DNA of 64,000 nucleotides from Bacteroides sp. (GTDB taxonomy: Bacteria > Bacteroidota > Bacteroidia > Bacteroidales > Muribaculaceae), in contig JAAVCG010000005.1 of NCBI GenBank assembly GCA_014802435.1, positions 276,354-340,353 on the forward strand, in the 5' to 3' direction. Below, one piece after another: positions 45,201 through 54,370 of this stretch. Position numbers and translations under genes: made by a program. Under the pieces are notes generated by a model. It was given only the letters and a program-made list of their open reading frames with translations, did no database searches and was not told where the DNA came from. Position 1 is the first letter of the stretch, and each line of letters opens with the position of its first letter.

Positions 45201-45926
45201 GAAAAGGGAGTCAATGGCGACCGCGAGATGGCCTATTCGCTCTATCTTGCCGGCTTTGACGTGAAAGACGTCCATATGACTGACCTTATGAGCGGACGCG
45301 AGACCCTGGAAGACATTAACATGATAGTCTTCTGCGGCGGATTCTCTAACTCTGACGTCCTTGGCTCGGCTAAGGGATGGGCTTCCGGATTCCGCTGGAA
45401 TGAAACCGCCCGTCAAACCCTTGAGAACTTCTATGCCCGCAAGGATACTCTCAGCCTGGGAGTTTGTAACGGTTGCCAGCTGATGATGGAATTAGACCTC
45501 TTGGGTCTCAACGACGGCTCGAAAATGGACCATAACATCAGCCATAAATTTGAATCAACCTTCCTGAGCATCGAGGTCCCTGAAAACCATAGCGTCATGT
45601 TCAGCTCTCTGGCCGGACGTTCTCTCGGTATCTGGGTGGCTCATGGCGAAGGACGCTTCTGCCTGACTAAACCGGAAAGCGACTATCATATTGCCGCCAA
45701 GTATTCTTACTCAACCTATCCCGGCAATCCTAACGGCTCTGACTTCAACGTTGCAGCCCTTAGCTCGGCCGATGGCCGTCATCTGGCAATTATGCCTCAC
45801 CTTGAACGCGCAATCTTCCCCTGGCAGTGTGGCTACTATCCCGCAGACCATTCCGCCGACGAAGTAACTCCTTGGATTGACGCTTTTATCAATGCTCGCA
45901 AATGGATTGAAAACGTCAAGGCGTAA
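42237..45926 (+). CDS. purL: Phosphoribosylformylglycinamidine synthase, large single-chain type
   Basis: 1229 aa; uses glutamine and ATP to make FGAM in purine synthesis. N-terminal PurS-like part, two AIR-synthase-like halves (VNSEHCRHKIF, KAETHNFPTTVEPF, GAGGHLNALSELVEETGG) and a C-terminal class I glutaminase with Cys about 1077 in LGVCNGCQLM and the His/Glu set in PHLERAIFPWQ. The fused form removes the need for separate PurS and PurQ. The 3' end overlaps the start of the transporter gene by 35 bases. Confidence 0.97.
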   Translation: MIQFFRKDIDTVYAVDADHLLSDAEKEKFSWLFSGAAPLAETKLQGQFVGPRKEMITPWSTNAVEITQNMGLRGVLRIEEFKEDNSPTPAHDKMLQRVYDGLDENVFKIDASPAPIVHITDIHAYNLAEGLALSPEEEEYLDALSKRLGRPLTDSEVFGFSQVNSEHCRHKIFNGSFIIDGEEMPSSLFKMIKKTSQEHPGKLVSAYKDNVAFVEGPQIDQFAPVNPEKPDFFEVKPIESVLSLKAETHNFPTTVEPFNGAATGSGGEIRDRLGGGKASLPLAGTAVYMTSYPRHEGATEPWESMMNPRVWLYQTPAEILIKASNGASDFGNKFGQPLICGSVLTFEHSENGLNYAYDKVIMLAGGVGFANKRDALKGHPTAGEKVIVMGGDNYRIGMGGGAVSSVATGQYDNSIELNAVQRANPEMQKRVANVIRALAESDENPIVSIHDHGAGGHLNALSELVEETGGKIEIDALPVGDPTLSAKEIVGNESQERMGMVMNAKDIDRVKQIADRERAPFYVVGETTGDDRFVFEQADGVRPIDLGMKDMFGSSPKTVMTDKTVERHYADVDLDVAKIPDYINGVLALEAVGCKDWLTNKVDRSVTGKVARQQCQGPAQMPLSDCGAVALDFTGKKGMATSIGHAPQVALVDSAKGSVMAIAEALTNLVGAPLADGLGGVSLSANWMWPCRNEGEDAALYKAVKAASDFACAIGVNIPTGKDSLSMTQKYGDEKVLAPGTVIISAAAETGDVRKIVSPVISPEPSTLMLIDFSSCERQLGGSALLQSLGAVGGEAPSVSDPQKFVKAFDAVQQLVKMGLITAIHDISAGGAITSVLEMMFAAPEPIHVSLDKITSGDIVKVLFSENPGVIIQVRHSDEDAVERVLSTCGVDGDIIAMVNPANESKLTLPAGQESVCLNPAELLKRWYKPSHLLDRLQSGKECADKRAENYGKQPVKYNFAEGWDGSMASRNISYSHPKTGIKAAIIREKGVNGDREMAYSLYLAGFDVKDVHMTDLMSGRETLEDINMIVFCGGFSNSDVLGSAKGWASGFRWNETARQTLENFYARKDTLSLGVCNGCQLMMELDLLGLNDGSKMDHNISHKFESTFLSIEVPENHSVMFSSLAGRSLGIWVAHGEGRFCLTKPESDYHIAAKYSYSTYPGNPNGSDFNVAALSSADGRHLAIMPHLERAIFPWQCGYYPADHSADEVTPWIDAFINARKWIENVKA

Positions 45927-47169
45927 CCCCTGGTTTTGGATTCCCTCGCTCTATTTGGCCGAGGGATTTCCAAATGCCGTGGTCGTAACCGTGGCCGTCG
46001 TTCTGCTTAAAAATTTAGGCATGGACAACGGCCGCGTGGCCTTTTTCACGTCCCTGCTCTATCTTCCCTGGGTGATTAAGCCCTTTTGGGCGCCTTTTGT
46101 TGATATGTTCTCAACCAAGCGGAAATGGATTGTTCTGATGCAGATGGCCATTTTTATTGGCTTGGGGGCCGTCAGCGGGGCTTTACACACTCCTTTTTGG
46201 CTCTCGATTACTTTGGGCGCATTATGGTGGGCGGCCTTATCATCGGCCACTCATGATATCGCTGCCGACGGCTTTTATATGCTCGCACTCAATGAGCAGC
46301 AGCAGGCCTTCTATGTTGGCATCCGCTCCACTTTTTATCGCGCGGCTAATATGCTCGCTTCCGGCGGTGTCGTCTGGCTGGCCGGACGGCTTATCAGCGG
46401 AGGCAATGACCCCTCCGCCGCCTGGTCACTGATGTTTGCCGCAATGGCCCTGCTCTTCCTCATCTTTGCTCTCTGGCACTGGATGATATTGCCCGTCCCG
46501 GAATCTGATGTCGCCAATAAAGCAAACGGAGCCCGGGAAATCCTTGGCGATTTTGTCAACACTTTCGTGACCTTTTTCCGCAAGCCGGGAATTGGAGTCG
46601 CAATGGCTTTCATGCTTCTTTATCGCCTACCGGAAGCAATTTTGGGTAAGATGGTTCAGCCCTTTCTGCTCGATAAGACAATTGACGGCGGCCTGCAGCT
46701 GACCACAGAGCAGGTTGGACTGGCCAATGGCACATTCGGAGTTGCCGGAATAGTCCTCGGCGGCATCGTCGGCGGCATTGTAATGTCGCGCTTTGGCCTG
46801 CGTAAATGCTTGTGGCCAATGGCGCTGATGCTGACCCTCCCAAGCGGCTTTTACTGTTACCTGGCTTTTGCCCTTCCCTCTGACATGACCCTTATCTGCT
46901 CGGGGATTGTCCTCGAACAGTTTGGCTACGGCTTCGGTTTCACTGCCTACATGATGTACATGATGATGTTTTGTGAAGGCAGCGAATACACTACTTCCCA
47001 TTATGCCTTTTGCACCGGATTGATGGCCCTCGGCCTGATGCTCCCCGCAATGGCCTCCGGATGGATTCAGCAGGCCATCGGTTATCAAGACTTTTTCTCT
47101 TTGGTGATGATTCTGTGTGTGGTCACATTCATTGTGACCGCCATCGCATATAAAAATATGAAAAGATGA
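45892..47169 (+). CDS. AmpG-like (PAT family) major facilitator transporter
   Basis: 425 aa, about 12 predicted membrane segments. SLYLAEGFPNAV and LPWVIKPFWAPFVD correspond to the AmpG signature motifs in TM1 and TM2, which argues for a muropeptide or acetyl-CoA-type substrate, but the substrate is not proven. The ATG at 45892 lies inside purL; a TTG at 45877 is also open. It overlaps nadB by 4 bases. No beta-lactamase or ampD neighbour is seen. Confidence 0.82.
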   Translation: MLANGLKTSRRNPWFWIPSLYLAEGFPNAVVVTVAVVLLKNLGMDNGRVAFFTSLLYLPWVIKPFWAPFVDMFSTKRKWIVLMQMAIFIGLGAVSGALHTPFWLSITLGALWWAALSSATHDIAADGFYMLALNEQQQAFYVGIRSTFYRAANMLASGGVVWLAGRLISGGNDPSAAWSLMFAAMALLFLIFALWHWMILPVPESDVANKANGAREILGDFVNTFVTFFRKPGIGVAMAFMLLYRLPEAILGKMVQPFLLDKTIDGGLQLTTEQVGLANGTFGVAGIVLGGIVGGIVMSRFGLRKCLWPMALMLTLPSGFYCYLAFALPSDMTLICSGIVLEQFGYGFGFTAYMMYMMMFCEGSEYTTSHYAFCTGLMALGLMLPAMASGWIQQAIGYQDFFSLVMILCVVTFIVTAIAYKNMKR

Positions 47170-48734
47170 TTTATAAGTATGACTATCTCGTAATCGGCTC
47201 CGGTATTGCCGGAATGAGTTTCGCTCTGAAAGTGGCCGATAATGCTAAAGTGGCAATCATTTGCAAATCAACTCTCGATGAAGCAAATACGGCGCTTGCG
47301 CAAGGAGGAGTTGCCTCGGTGACTAACCTCGAGGTTGACAATTTTGAAAAACATATTGAGGATACGATGATTGCCGGCGACTGGCTCAGCAAGCCTGAGG
47401 CCGTCAAGAAGGTGGTTGAAAACGCTCCCGCCCAAATCAGGGAACTGCTTAAATGGGGCGTTGGCTTTGACCGCAAGGAAGATGGCGAATTTGACCTCCA
47501 CCGTGAAGGCGGACATAGCGAATTCCGTATTCTTCATCATGCCGATAATACCGGATATGAAATCCAGCAGCGCCTGATTGAACAAGTCCGCAAGCACCCT
47601 AACATTGACATCTTCGAACATCATTTCGCCATTGAAATCATTACCCAGCATCATCTGGGAAAGATTGTAACCCGCAGGACTCAAGACATCACCTGCTATG
47701 GAGCCTACGTCCTTGACGAAGAAAATGACCGCGTTGACAAGTTCTTGAGCAAAATCACCGTCATGGCTACCGGAGGGGTCGGCGCCGTCTATCAAACCAC
47801 TACCAATCCGCTCGTGGCCACCGGTGATGGAATCGCAATGGTCTATCGCGCCAAAGGTACGGTCAAAGACATGGAATTTATTCAATTCCACCCTACTGCG
47901 CTCTATAATCCCGGTGACCGCCCCAATTTCCTCATTACCGAGGCCATGAGAGGTTACGGGGCCGTGTTGCGTAATCTCAAGGGCGAGGAGTTCATGCAGA
48001 AGTATGACCCCAGACTTTCATTGGCGCCGCGTGATATCGTTGCGCGGGCAATTGACTCGGAGATGAAGCAGAACGGTGATGACCACGTATATCTCGACGT
48101 TACTCATAAAGACCCCGAAGAGACCAAGAAGCACTTCCCCAATATCTATGCTCATTGCCTCGGACTCGGAATCGACATCACCAAGGATTACATTCCCGTA
48201 GCCCCGGCCGCCCATTATCTCTGCGGCGGAATTGAAGTTGACGAAAACGGCGAATCGTCAATCAGCAGGCTCTATGCCGTTGGCGAATGTAGTTGCACCG
48301 GGCTGCATGGAGGCAACCGCCTGGCCTCGAACTCCCTGATTGAGGCCGTGGTCTATGCCGATGCCGCAGCTAATCATGCACGCCTCCAGTTGCCCCATCT
48401 TAGCTTCCGCGACGATGTCCCTGACTGGAACGATGACGGTACGCAACACCCTGAGGAGATGGTCCTGATTACTCAAAGTATCAAGGAAGTAAACCAAATC
48501 ATGGCAACTTACGTTGGTATAGTAAGAAGTAACCTGCGACTTGACCGTGCCTGGAATCGCCTTGACATCCTTTATGAGGAAACCGAGAAACTTTTCAAGA
48601 GTTCGCGCGCCTCGCGTGCAATCTGCGAGCTCAGAAACATTATCAATGTCGGATATCTGATTATGCGTCAGGCTAAGGAGCGGAAAGAATCGCGCGGGTT
48701 GCACTACACGATTGACTATCCGCCTAAAAAATGA
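47166..48734 (+). CDS. nadB: L-aspartate oxidase
   Basis: 522 aa FAD enzyme that oxidises aspartate to iminoaspartate for NAD synthesis. Dinucleotide fold GSGIAGMSFAL near residue 11; ALAQGG; REGGHSEFRI; EFIQFHPTAL; RDIVARAID; and GLHGGNRLASNSL, which together separate it from the frdA-type relatives. nadA and nadC are not in the window. It is flanked by 4-base overlaps on both sides. Confidence 0.95.
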   Translation: MIYKYDYLVIGSGIAGMSFALKVADNAKVAIICKSTLDEANTALAQGGVASVTNLEVDNFEKHIEDTMIAGDWLSKPEAVKKVVENAPAQIRELLKWGVGFDRKEDGEFDLHREGGHSEFRILHHADNTGYEIQQRLIEQVRKHPNIDIFEHHFAIEIITQHHLGKIVTRRTQDITCYGAYVLDEENDRVDKFLSKITVMATGGVGAVYQTTTNPLVATGDGIAMVYRAKGTVKDMEFIQFHPTALYNPGDRPNFLITEAMRGYGAVLRNLKGEEFMQKYDPRLSLAPRDIVARAIDSEMKQNGDDHVYLDVTHKDPEETKKHFPNIYAHCLGLGIDITKDYIPVAPAAHYLCGGIEVDENGESSISRLYAVGECSCTGLHGGNRLASNSLIEAVVYADAAANHARLQLPHLSFRDDVPDWNDDGTQHPEEMVLITQSIKEVNQIMATYVGIVRSNLRLDRAWNRLDILYEETEKLFKSSRASRAICELRNIINVGYLIMRQAKERKESRGLHYTIDYPPKK

Positions 48735-49357
48735 ATCGACTGACCGTTATATATCTGACTATCATCTGCGCTGCGCTCTCCTCGCTTGCAACCATAGCGC
48801 AGGAAAGAGAGCTCGCCGTCAAACCCCGTTATGTACAGGAGCAATTCATCGACATTGACGAACTGACCGGCGACACTCTCTTTCACGTGATTCTCAAACC
48901 TATAACGGTTTTCCCCGAACTGAAATTTAAGAATAAAAAACAGGAGGAATATTACTGGCGAACCGTTCGCGACGTCAAAAAGGCGCTCCCTTATGCCAAG
49001 CTGATTTGCCGGACTCTGACCGAGACATATGAGTATATTGAAACTCTTCCGGACACCAAGGCCCGTGAAAAGCATCTCAACGAAATGGAGAAAGCAGTGT
49101 TCGAGCAATACAAGCCGGACCTGAAAAAATTCACCCGCAGCCAGGCAAGAGTGCTCGTCAAGTTGATTCAACGTGAAACGAACCAGAGCAGCTATGATAT
49201 TATCAAGGCTTTCTTAGGGTCGTTCCGTGCCGGATTCTGGCAAGCTTTCGGCAAGATGTTCGGAGTGAGTCTCAAGGGGCAGTATAATCCTCAGAAAGAT
49301 GAAAACGACGCAATCATTGAACGCATTTGCATTGAAGTTGAACAAGGAACATTATAA
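48731..49357 (+). CDS. DUF4294 domain-containing secreted protein
   Basis: 208 aa with signal peptide (AALSSLATIAQ). Bacteroidetes-specific DUF4294, function unknown. The core LKPITVFPELKFKNKKQEEY is followed by YYWRTVRDVKKALPYAKLI, then a helical, charged second half. The C-terminal 59 bases overlap the MATE gene if that gene starts at 49299. No catalytic motif is evident. Confidence 0.8.
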   Translation: MNRLTVIYLTIICAALSSLATIAQERELAVKPRYVQEQFIDIDELTGDTLFHVILKPITVFPELKFKNKKQEEYYWRTVRDVKKALPYAKLICRTLTETYEYIETLPDTKAREKHLNEMEKAVFEQYKPDLKKFTRSQARVLVKLIQRETNQSSYDIIKAFLGSFRAGFWQAFGKMFGVSLKGQYNPQKDENDAIIERICIEVEQGTL

Positions 49358-50651
49358 ACAGATAATCAAGCTTGGGCTCCCAATCATAGCCGCCCAGGCC
49401 GGAATGATTATCGTTGCTTTTGCTGATAATATAATGGTTGGCCAATACTCTACGGAGGCATTGGCCTCAGCCTCTTTCGTCAATAACGTATTCAATATGG
49501 CCATCATGGCCTGCCTGGGATTCACTTACGGCTTGACTCCCCTTGTCGGCGCTCTGTTCAGCACCGGAAAACTCCGCAAGATTGGCGAGCTGATGAGAAA
49601 CGGACTGGTGCTCAATCTGTTCTATTCGCTGCTGATTGTGGGCCTGATGTCTGTACTCTATGTCAATCTTCATCAGATTGGCCAGCCGGAGGAACTCCTG
49701 CCGCTCATTCGCCCCTATTTTCTCCTGGCTCTTGCCGGAATTGTCCCTATTTCAATCTATAACGCGATGGGACAGGCCGCTTATGGGATGAAGAATACGG
49801 GAGTGCCAATGTGGATTGTCCTCTTTGCCAATGTTCTTAACATCTTTGGAAACTGGCTGCTGATTTACGGCAACTGGGGATTCCCGGAATTGGGTTTGAC
49901 CGGAGCCGGAATTTCCACTTTCATATCCCGGTTACTTTGCCCGATTTTATTGGCGATATATTTCATTACCGCGAAAAAATATGATGAGGTTTATCGCGGT
50001 GTTATCCAATCAAAAGTAAGCCGTCCCATTCTGCGAAAAATCGGATTTACCTCCTTCCCCGTGTCGATGCAGCTGCTGTTTGAAACGGCGGCCTTCTCCG
50101 GCGCCGCTGTTATGGCCGGATGGCTCGGCAAAGTTGAATTGGCTGCTTTTCAGGTAATGGTGACTGTCGGCTCGCTCGGATTCTGCTTCTATTACAGCAT
50201 GGGGTCCGCAACCTCCGTACTTGTGGCCAACGCCGCCGGTCAGGGAAATCGGAGGGAAATGAGGCGAATCGGCTTTGCCGGCTATCATCTTATTCTCGTC
50301 ATGGCACTTGCTGCGTCCCTGGCCTTCATCTTCGGCGGAAGAACCCTCATTGGGCTGTTTACTCATGACCCCCTTGTTATCGCCATGTGTTTGAGCCTCA
50401 TCCCTCCTATGGTTGTCTATCAATTAGGCGATGCTACTCAGGTCAATTTCGCAAACTCGCTTCGAGGCACTTCAAAAGTAACTTCAATGCTCTGGATTGC
50501 CCTCATTAGCTATATCATTGTCGGACTGCCGACAACTTTCCTCCTTCGCCAATCCATTCAATCGATTTTCTATTCATTTTCGGCCTCTTTATTCTTAGCT
50601 GCCGGATTGTTCTTATATTTCTTTCTGAAAAATACTCGTGAAAAAAAGTAA
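49299..50651 (+). CDS. MATE-family efflux transporter
   Basis: 450 aa from ATG 49299, about 12 membrane segments in two six-helix halves. GLPIIAAQAGMIIVAFADNIMVGQ is a typical MATE N-terminal helix, GNWLLIYGNWGFPELGLTGA matches the mid-protein motif, and GSATSVLVANAAGQGNRRE opens the second half. It would export drugs or metabolites using a Na+ or H+ gradient. TTG codons at 49317, 49332 or 49338 are alternative starts closer to the usual N-terminus. It overlaps the following gene by 14 bases. Confidence 0.88.
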   Translation: MKTTQSLNAFALKLNKEHYKQIIKLGLPIIAAQAGMIIVAFADNIMVGQYSTEALASASFVNNVFNMAIMACLGFTYGLTPLVGALFSTGKLRKIGELMRNGLVLNLFYSLLIVGLMSVLYVNLHQIGQPEELLPLIRPYFLLALAGIVPISIYNAMGQAAYGMKNTGVPMWIVLFANVLNIFGNWLLIYGNWGFPELGLTGAGISTFISRLLCPILLAIYFITAKKYDEVYRGVIQSKVSRPILRKIGFTSFPVSMQLLFETAAFSGAAVMAGWLGKVELAAFQVMVTVGSLGFCFYYSMGSATSVLVANAAGQGNRREMRRIGFAGYHLILVMALAASLAFIFGGRTLIGLFTHDPLVIAMCLSLIPPMVVYQLGDATQVNFANSLRGTSKVTSMLWIALISYIIVGLPTTFLLRQSIQSIFYSFSASLFLAAGLFLYFFLKNTREKK

Positions 50652-52659
50652 CTATATTCCATTGTTGATGACGGGCTCCCTGCTGATGGCTGCGTGTGCA
50701 AGCATCGGCCGCCCGGAAGGCGGACCCCGTGATGTTGAGCCGCCCGTGTTTACTCATTCGTCGCCCGCTCCCGGAGCAAAAAACGTTAAGTCAAAGATTA
50801 TTAATCTGTCATTTAACGAGAATATTCAGCTGAGTGATCCCGGAACCAAAGTGGCTATTTCGCCGGCCCAGACTCAGCAGCCCTCAATCAGTGCTAACGG
50901 CAGAAACATTCGCATCGAACTCAAGGACTCGCTGATTCCTAACACAACTTATACCATTGACTTTACTGATGCCATCTCTGACCTCAACGAGGGTAATCCG
51001 ATGGACGGTTTCAGTTATGCTTTCTCAACGGGTGATAATATTGACTCACTGATGATTTCCGGAATGGTGCTTCAAGCCTCTAATCTTGAACCCGCCCAGG
51101 GAATGTTAGTCGGCGTTTATGCAACTGATGCCGATTCCGCTATTACTTCACTGAGATTTGACCGCATCACCCGCACCAATCAATACGGTCAATTCTCCGT
51201 GCGCAACCTGGCCCCCGGCACTTATCAGCTTTTTGCCGTTAATGACGTTAACCGTGACTATCATTGGGATCGCTCCGAGGATATCGCCTTCTTCGGTGAG
51301 CCGATAACTCCGTCCGCTTCGCGTAAAGTACTGACTGACACTCTCAAAACTCAGGGAGGAATGGACTCGATTGTTAGCAGGGAAGTTACGGAATTTCTCC
51401 CTAATGATTTGTTACTCAGTTGGTTTAATGAGAATTACAAACCTCAATATCTGAAGGATTACAATCGCACTGATCGCCGCGTCATTGCCTTGGAAATGAA
51501 CGGCCCGGTTGATTCACTGCCTGAGCTGACGATTGTCGGCATCGGCTCTCAGGCGGTTAACCGCCCGCTGATGGAATCCGCAATTTTAAGCCGTTCAGTC
51601 AAGGGTGACACTCTGCAATACTGGCTGACCGATAGCGCCCTTGTGGCCGCTGATTCACTGCTGATTCGGACCACTTATCGCCGAGTTGATTCATTGGAAA
51701 ACATTGTTTGGCATACTGACACTCTGAAATTCAACGTCAAAGGAAGTCGCGGCAAAAAGGCCGCACCCGCGAAAAAGCCCCAGACACTGCAGGAAAAAAT
51801 TGACTCCATTCTCGCCATCAGCGATACTATTCCGATTGACACTTTCCGCTTGATGCAGCCGTCCGTGTTCCTTAACATCAACGCATCTACCACCACTCAG
51901 GACGTCAATCGCCCGTTCCTTTTTTCAATCGAGCGACCTTATGAGTCAATCAATCTTGAAGGAATACGCCTTGAAATGATGCCTGACACCCTCTGGCTCC
52001 CGGTTGAGGGCGCGCCCCCCCCCGTTGATGCCGATTCTACATGGCGAAAGAATTTCAAGCTGGACTTCAACTGGACGCCCGGAATGAGATATCGCCTAAC
52101 CGTTGATTCTATGGCTGTCAATGACCCGTATGGCGTTTATAACCGCACGTCGGAAATGGAATTTAAGGTGCGCGACCTGGAGGAATATTCTAATGTCCTG
52201 TTCAATATTACCGGACTGCCGGACGGCGCGCAAGCCTATGTAGAAATCCTTTCTACCAGCGACTTACCCGTTGCCAAGGCTCCCGTAAATGGCAGTCAGG
52301 CCAATGTTCGCTTCCTCCTGCCCGCAACTTATTATGCCCGCCTGTTCATTGATTCTGACGGTAATGGCGAATATACTGAGGGCTCTCTGACTGAACAGCG
52401 GCAGCCCGAGGAAGTCTACTATTTCTCCAAGAAATTAGCTCTGAAAAAGAACTGGGACCGCACTGAAACCTGGGACCTCCAGCTCCTGCCTGTCGACGCG
52501 CAGAAGCCTGACGACATCAAGAAAAACAAGCCGAAACCGAAGCCCGGCGAAGAACCCGAGCAGACGACCGACGATGATGAGGAAGAGGACGAATTCATTG
52601 GCAACTTCGGCCAAAACAACAATAATAAAAACAGAAACAGAAATTCTTTAAGACGATGA
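50638..52659 (+). CDS. Ig-like domain lipoprotein of Bacteroidetes type
   Basis: 673 aa, start GTG at 50638. Signal peptide and lipobox MAAC, then the family opening GRPEGGPRDVEPPVF. About residues 36-130 form a Big_5/SbsA-like Ig domain (FNENIQLSDPG, TTYTIDFTDAISDLNEGNP). Further beta-rich domains, one with FSVRNLAPGTYQLFAVND (SpaA/CNA-B-like), fill the middle. The C-terminal 40 residues are acidic and Asn-rich and probably disordered. An envelope role is likely but undefined. It overlaps the alcohol dehydrogenase gene by 4 bases. Confidence 0.82.
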   Translation: MKKSNYIPLLMTGSLLMAACASIGRPEGGPRDVEPPVFTHSSPAPGAKNVKSKIINLSFNENIQLSDPGTKVAISPAQTQQPSISANGRNIRIELKDSLIPNTTYTIDFTDAISDLNEGNPMDGFSYAFSTGDNIDSLMISGMVLQASNLEPAQGMLVGVYATDADSAITSLRFDRITRTNQYGQFSVRNLAPGTYQLFAVNDVNRDYHWDRSEDIAFFGEPITPSASRKVLTDTLKTQGGMDSIVSREVTEFLPNDLLLSWFNENYKPQYLKDYNRTDRRVIALEMNGPVDSLPELTIVGIGSQAVNRPLMESAILSRSVKGDTLQYWLTDSALVAADSLLIRTTYRRVDSLENIVWHTDTLKFNVKGSRGKKAAPAKKPQTLQEKIDSILAISDTIPIDTFRLMQPSVFLNINASTTTQDVNRPFLFSIERPYESINLEGIRLEMMPDTLWLPVEGAPPPVDADSTWRKNFKLDFNWTPGMRYRLTVDSMAVNDPYGVYNRTSEMEFKVRDLEEYSNVLFNITGLPDGAQAYVEILSTSDLPVAKAPVNGSQANVRFLLPATYYARLFIDSDGNGEYTEGSLTEQRQPEEVYYFSKKLALKKNWDRTETWDLQLLPVDAQKPDDIKKNKPKPKPGEEPEQTTDDDEEEDEFIGNFGQNNNNKNRNRNSLRR

Positions 52660-53810
52660 TAGCATTTGATTATTGCACACCGACGGAGTATGTCTTCGGC
52701 CCGGATACGGAGACCCGTGCCGGCGAATTATCAAAAGAAAAACTCGGCAATCGGTTGCTGATTGTCTATGGTGGAGGCTCGGCTGAGCGCTCCGGTCTAT
52801 TAGGGCGAGTACGCCGCTCCCTGACTGACGCCGGAATCCAATTTAAGGAACTCGGAGGGGTCAAACCTAACCCGACTGACGATCTGGTCTACCAGGGAAT
52901 TGAGCTTTGTCGGCGCGAAGACCTCAATGCGGTGCTTGCCGTTGGCGGAGGCTCGGCTATCGACACTGCCAAGGCTATTGCCGGCGGTGTGCCCTATGAA
53001 GGCGACTTCTGGGACTTCTGGGCCGGAAAAGCCGTGATGGACAAGGCTCTCCCCGTCGGAGTTATTCTGACCATAGCCGCGGCCGGAAGCGAAGGAAGTG
53101 GCAACTCCGTGATTACGAAAATTGACGGCGAAATCAAAATCTCACTGCGCACAAACGTTTTGCGCCCCAAATTCGCCATCATGAATCCGAAGTTGACCGA
53201 AACTCTCCCGGAGTATCAAACCGCCTGCGGCATTACGGACATGATGGCCCACATCATGGAACGCTATTTTTCAAACACTCCGGATTGTGAGGTTACTGAC
53301 CGCCTTTGTGAAGGACTGCTGACGGCAATCATCAATGAAGCGCCTAAGGTCATGGCCGACCCGGAAAATTATCAGGCGCGCGCCAACATCATGTGGGCCG
53401 GAACTTTGGCCCATAACGGCATTTGCGGATGCGGACGTCAGGAAGAATGGACCTGCCATGCAATGGAGCATGAAATTTCAGCGCTCTATGGCGTTGCCCA
53501 TGGTGCCGGGCTGGCCGTGGTTTTCCCGGCATGGATGGAATATGTCAGCCAATATAATTCCGACAAGATTATTCAATTCGGCCGCCGAATTTTCGGAGTT
53601 GATTCCGCTCCGGAAGCAATTGCCGAGTTGCGCCGATTCTACTCCTCAATCGGAATGCCGCTAACAATGAAAGAGCTTGGAATCAGCAGTCCTGACATCG
53701 AACTGATGAACACCAAGCTCCATCGGGCCAAGGGCGCCGTCATTGGCAACTATGTGCCCTTAGACGGCACTGCTACCGCTAAGATTTACGAATTAATGAG
53801 TTTATCGTAA
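52656..53810 (+). CDS. Iron-containing alcohol dehydrogenase
   Basis: 384 aa, YqhD/BDH-like group III ADH. Cofactor site VYGGGSAERSGL and VGGGSAIDTAKAIA; the metal ligands fall in GITDMMAHIMERY (Asp, His), EEWTCHAMEHEIS and ALYGVAHGAGLAVV (His). The GGGS motif and overall size favour an NADPH-dependent aldehyde reductase. It closes the purL-led chain and its last 25 bases overlap the convergent exonuclease gene with no terminator. Confidence 0.9.
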   Translation: MIAFDYCTPTEYVFGPDTETRAGELSKEKLGNRLLIVYGGGSAERSGLLGRVRRSLTDAGIQFKELGGVKPNPTDDLVYQGIELCRREDLNAVLAVGGGSAIDTAKAIAGGVPYEGDFWDFWAGKAVMDKALPVGVILTIAAAGSEGSGNSVITKIDGEIKISLRTNVLRPKFAIMNPKLTETLPEYQTACGITDMMAHIMERYFSNTPDCEVTDRLCEGLLTAIINEAPKVMADPENYQARANIMWAGTLAHNGICGCGRQEEWTCHAMEHEISALYGVAHGAGLAVVFPAWMEYVSQYNSDKIIQFGRRIFGVDSAPEAIAELRRFYSSIGMPLTMKELGISSPDIELMNTKLHRAKGAVIGNYVPLDGTATAKIYELMSLS

Positions 53811-54370
53811 ATCTTCAGACATGCCCAGGCATCCAAGGCCGCATAACGCTGCTGAGCCTCGGTTAATTCCGTGGCCTCCCAGTTTGTGAGCCGCTGAGCT
53901 TTTGATATACGCTTTCCAAAGAGGAGAGCGTATATTTTTGTCAGGCTCGCCTCGCCGATGCCCCGGGTCTTGACCAGTTTTTGCAGCTCTATGAACCCCT
54001 TGGGCTGAACCGGAGCCAGACGGTTCAGGGCGGTAAAGTCATCCTTGGTCGACAGCCCGATTTTCTTTACTGATTCGCTTTCAAGAAACTCCTTCATCAG
54101 CGGAAAAAGTCCCAGCTGATTCAGACGGATTAGAAAACACGTGTCAGGAGTGGAAAGCTGAATGAGCGCAACTTTGTGGACCTGGCCTTTCTTAAATGAT
54201 GGGCGAGTCTCCGTATCAAACCCGACTATGGGCTGGTCAAGCAGAAAGCGCATAGCCTTTTCAGCCATGCTTTCTGATTGAACTAAAACTATGCGCCCTT
54301 TGAATTGCTCGGCCGAGAGGGCCGCGAGTTCTTCTTTAGATATTGTTTTGAGTAACTGATCCTGTTCCAT
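53786..54370 (-). CDS. DEDDy 3'-5' exonuclease (RNase D-like)
   Basis: 194 aa, exonuclease domain alone without HRDC. DEDD residues: Asp and Glu in VGFDTETRP, Asp in STKDDFTAL, Tyr-Asp in QQRYAALDAWACLKIY. It probably trims RNA or DNA 3' ends. Its ATG lies inside the methyltransferase gene (35-base overlap), last in the metK chain. Confidence 0.88.
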   Translation of the reverse strand: MEQDQLLKTISKEELAALSAEQFKGRIVLVQSESMAEKAMRFLLDQPIVGFDTETRPSFKKGQVHKVALIQLSTPDTCFLIRLNQLGLFPLMKEFLESESVKKIGLSTKDDFTALNRLAPVQPKGFIELQKLVKTRGIGEASLTKIYALLFGKRISKAQRLTNWEATELTEAQQRYAALDAWACLKIYDKLINS

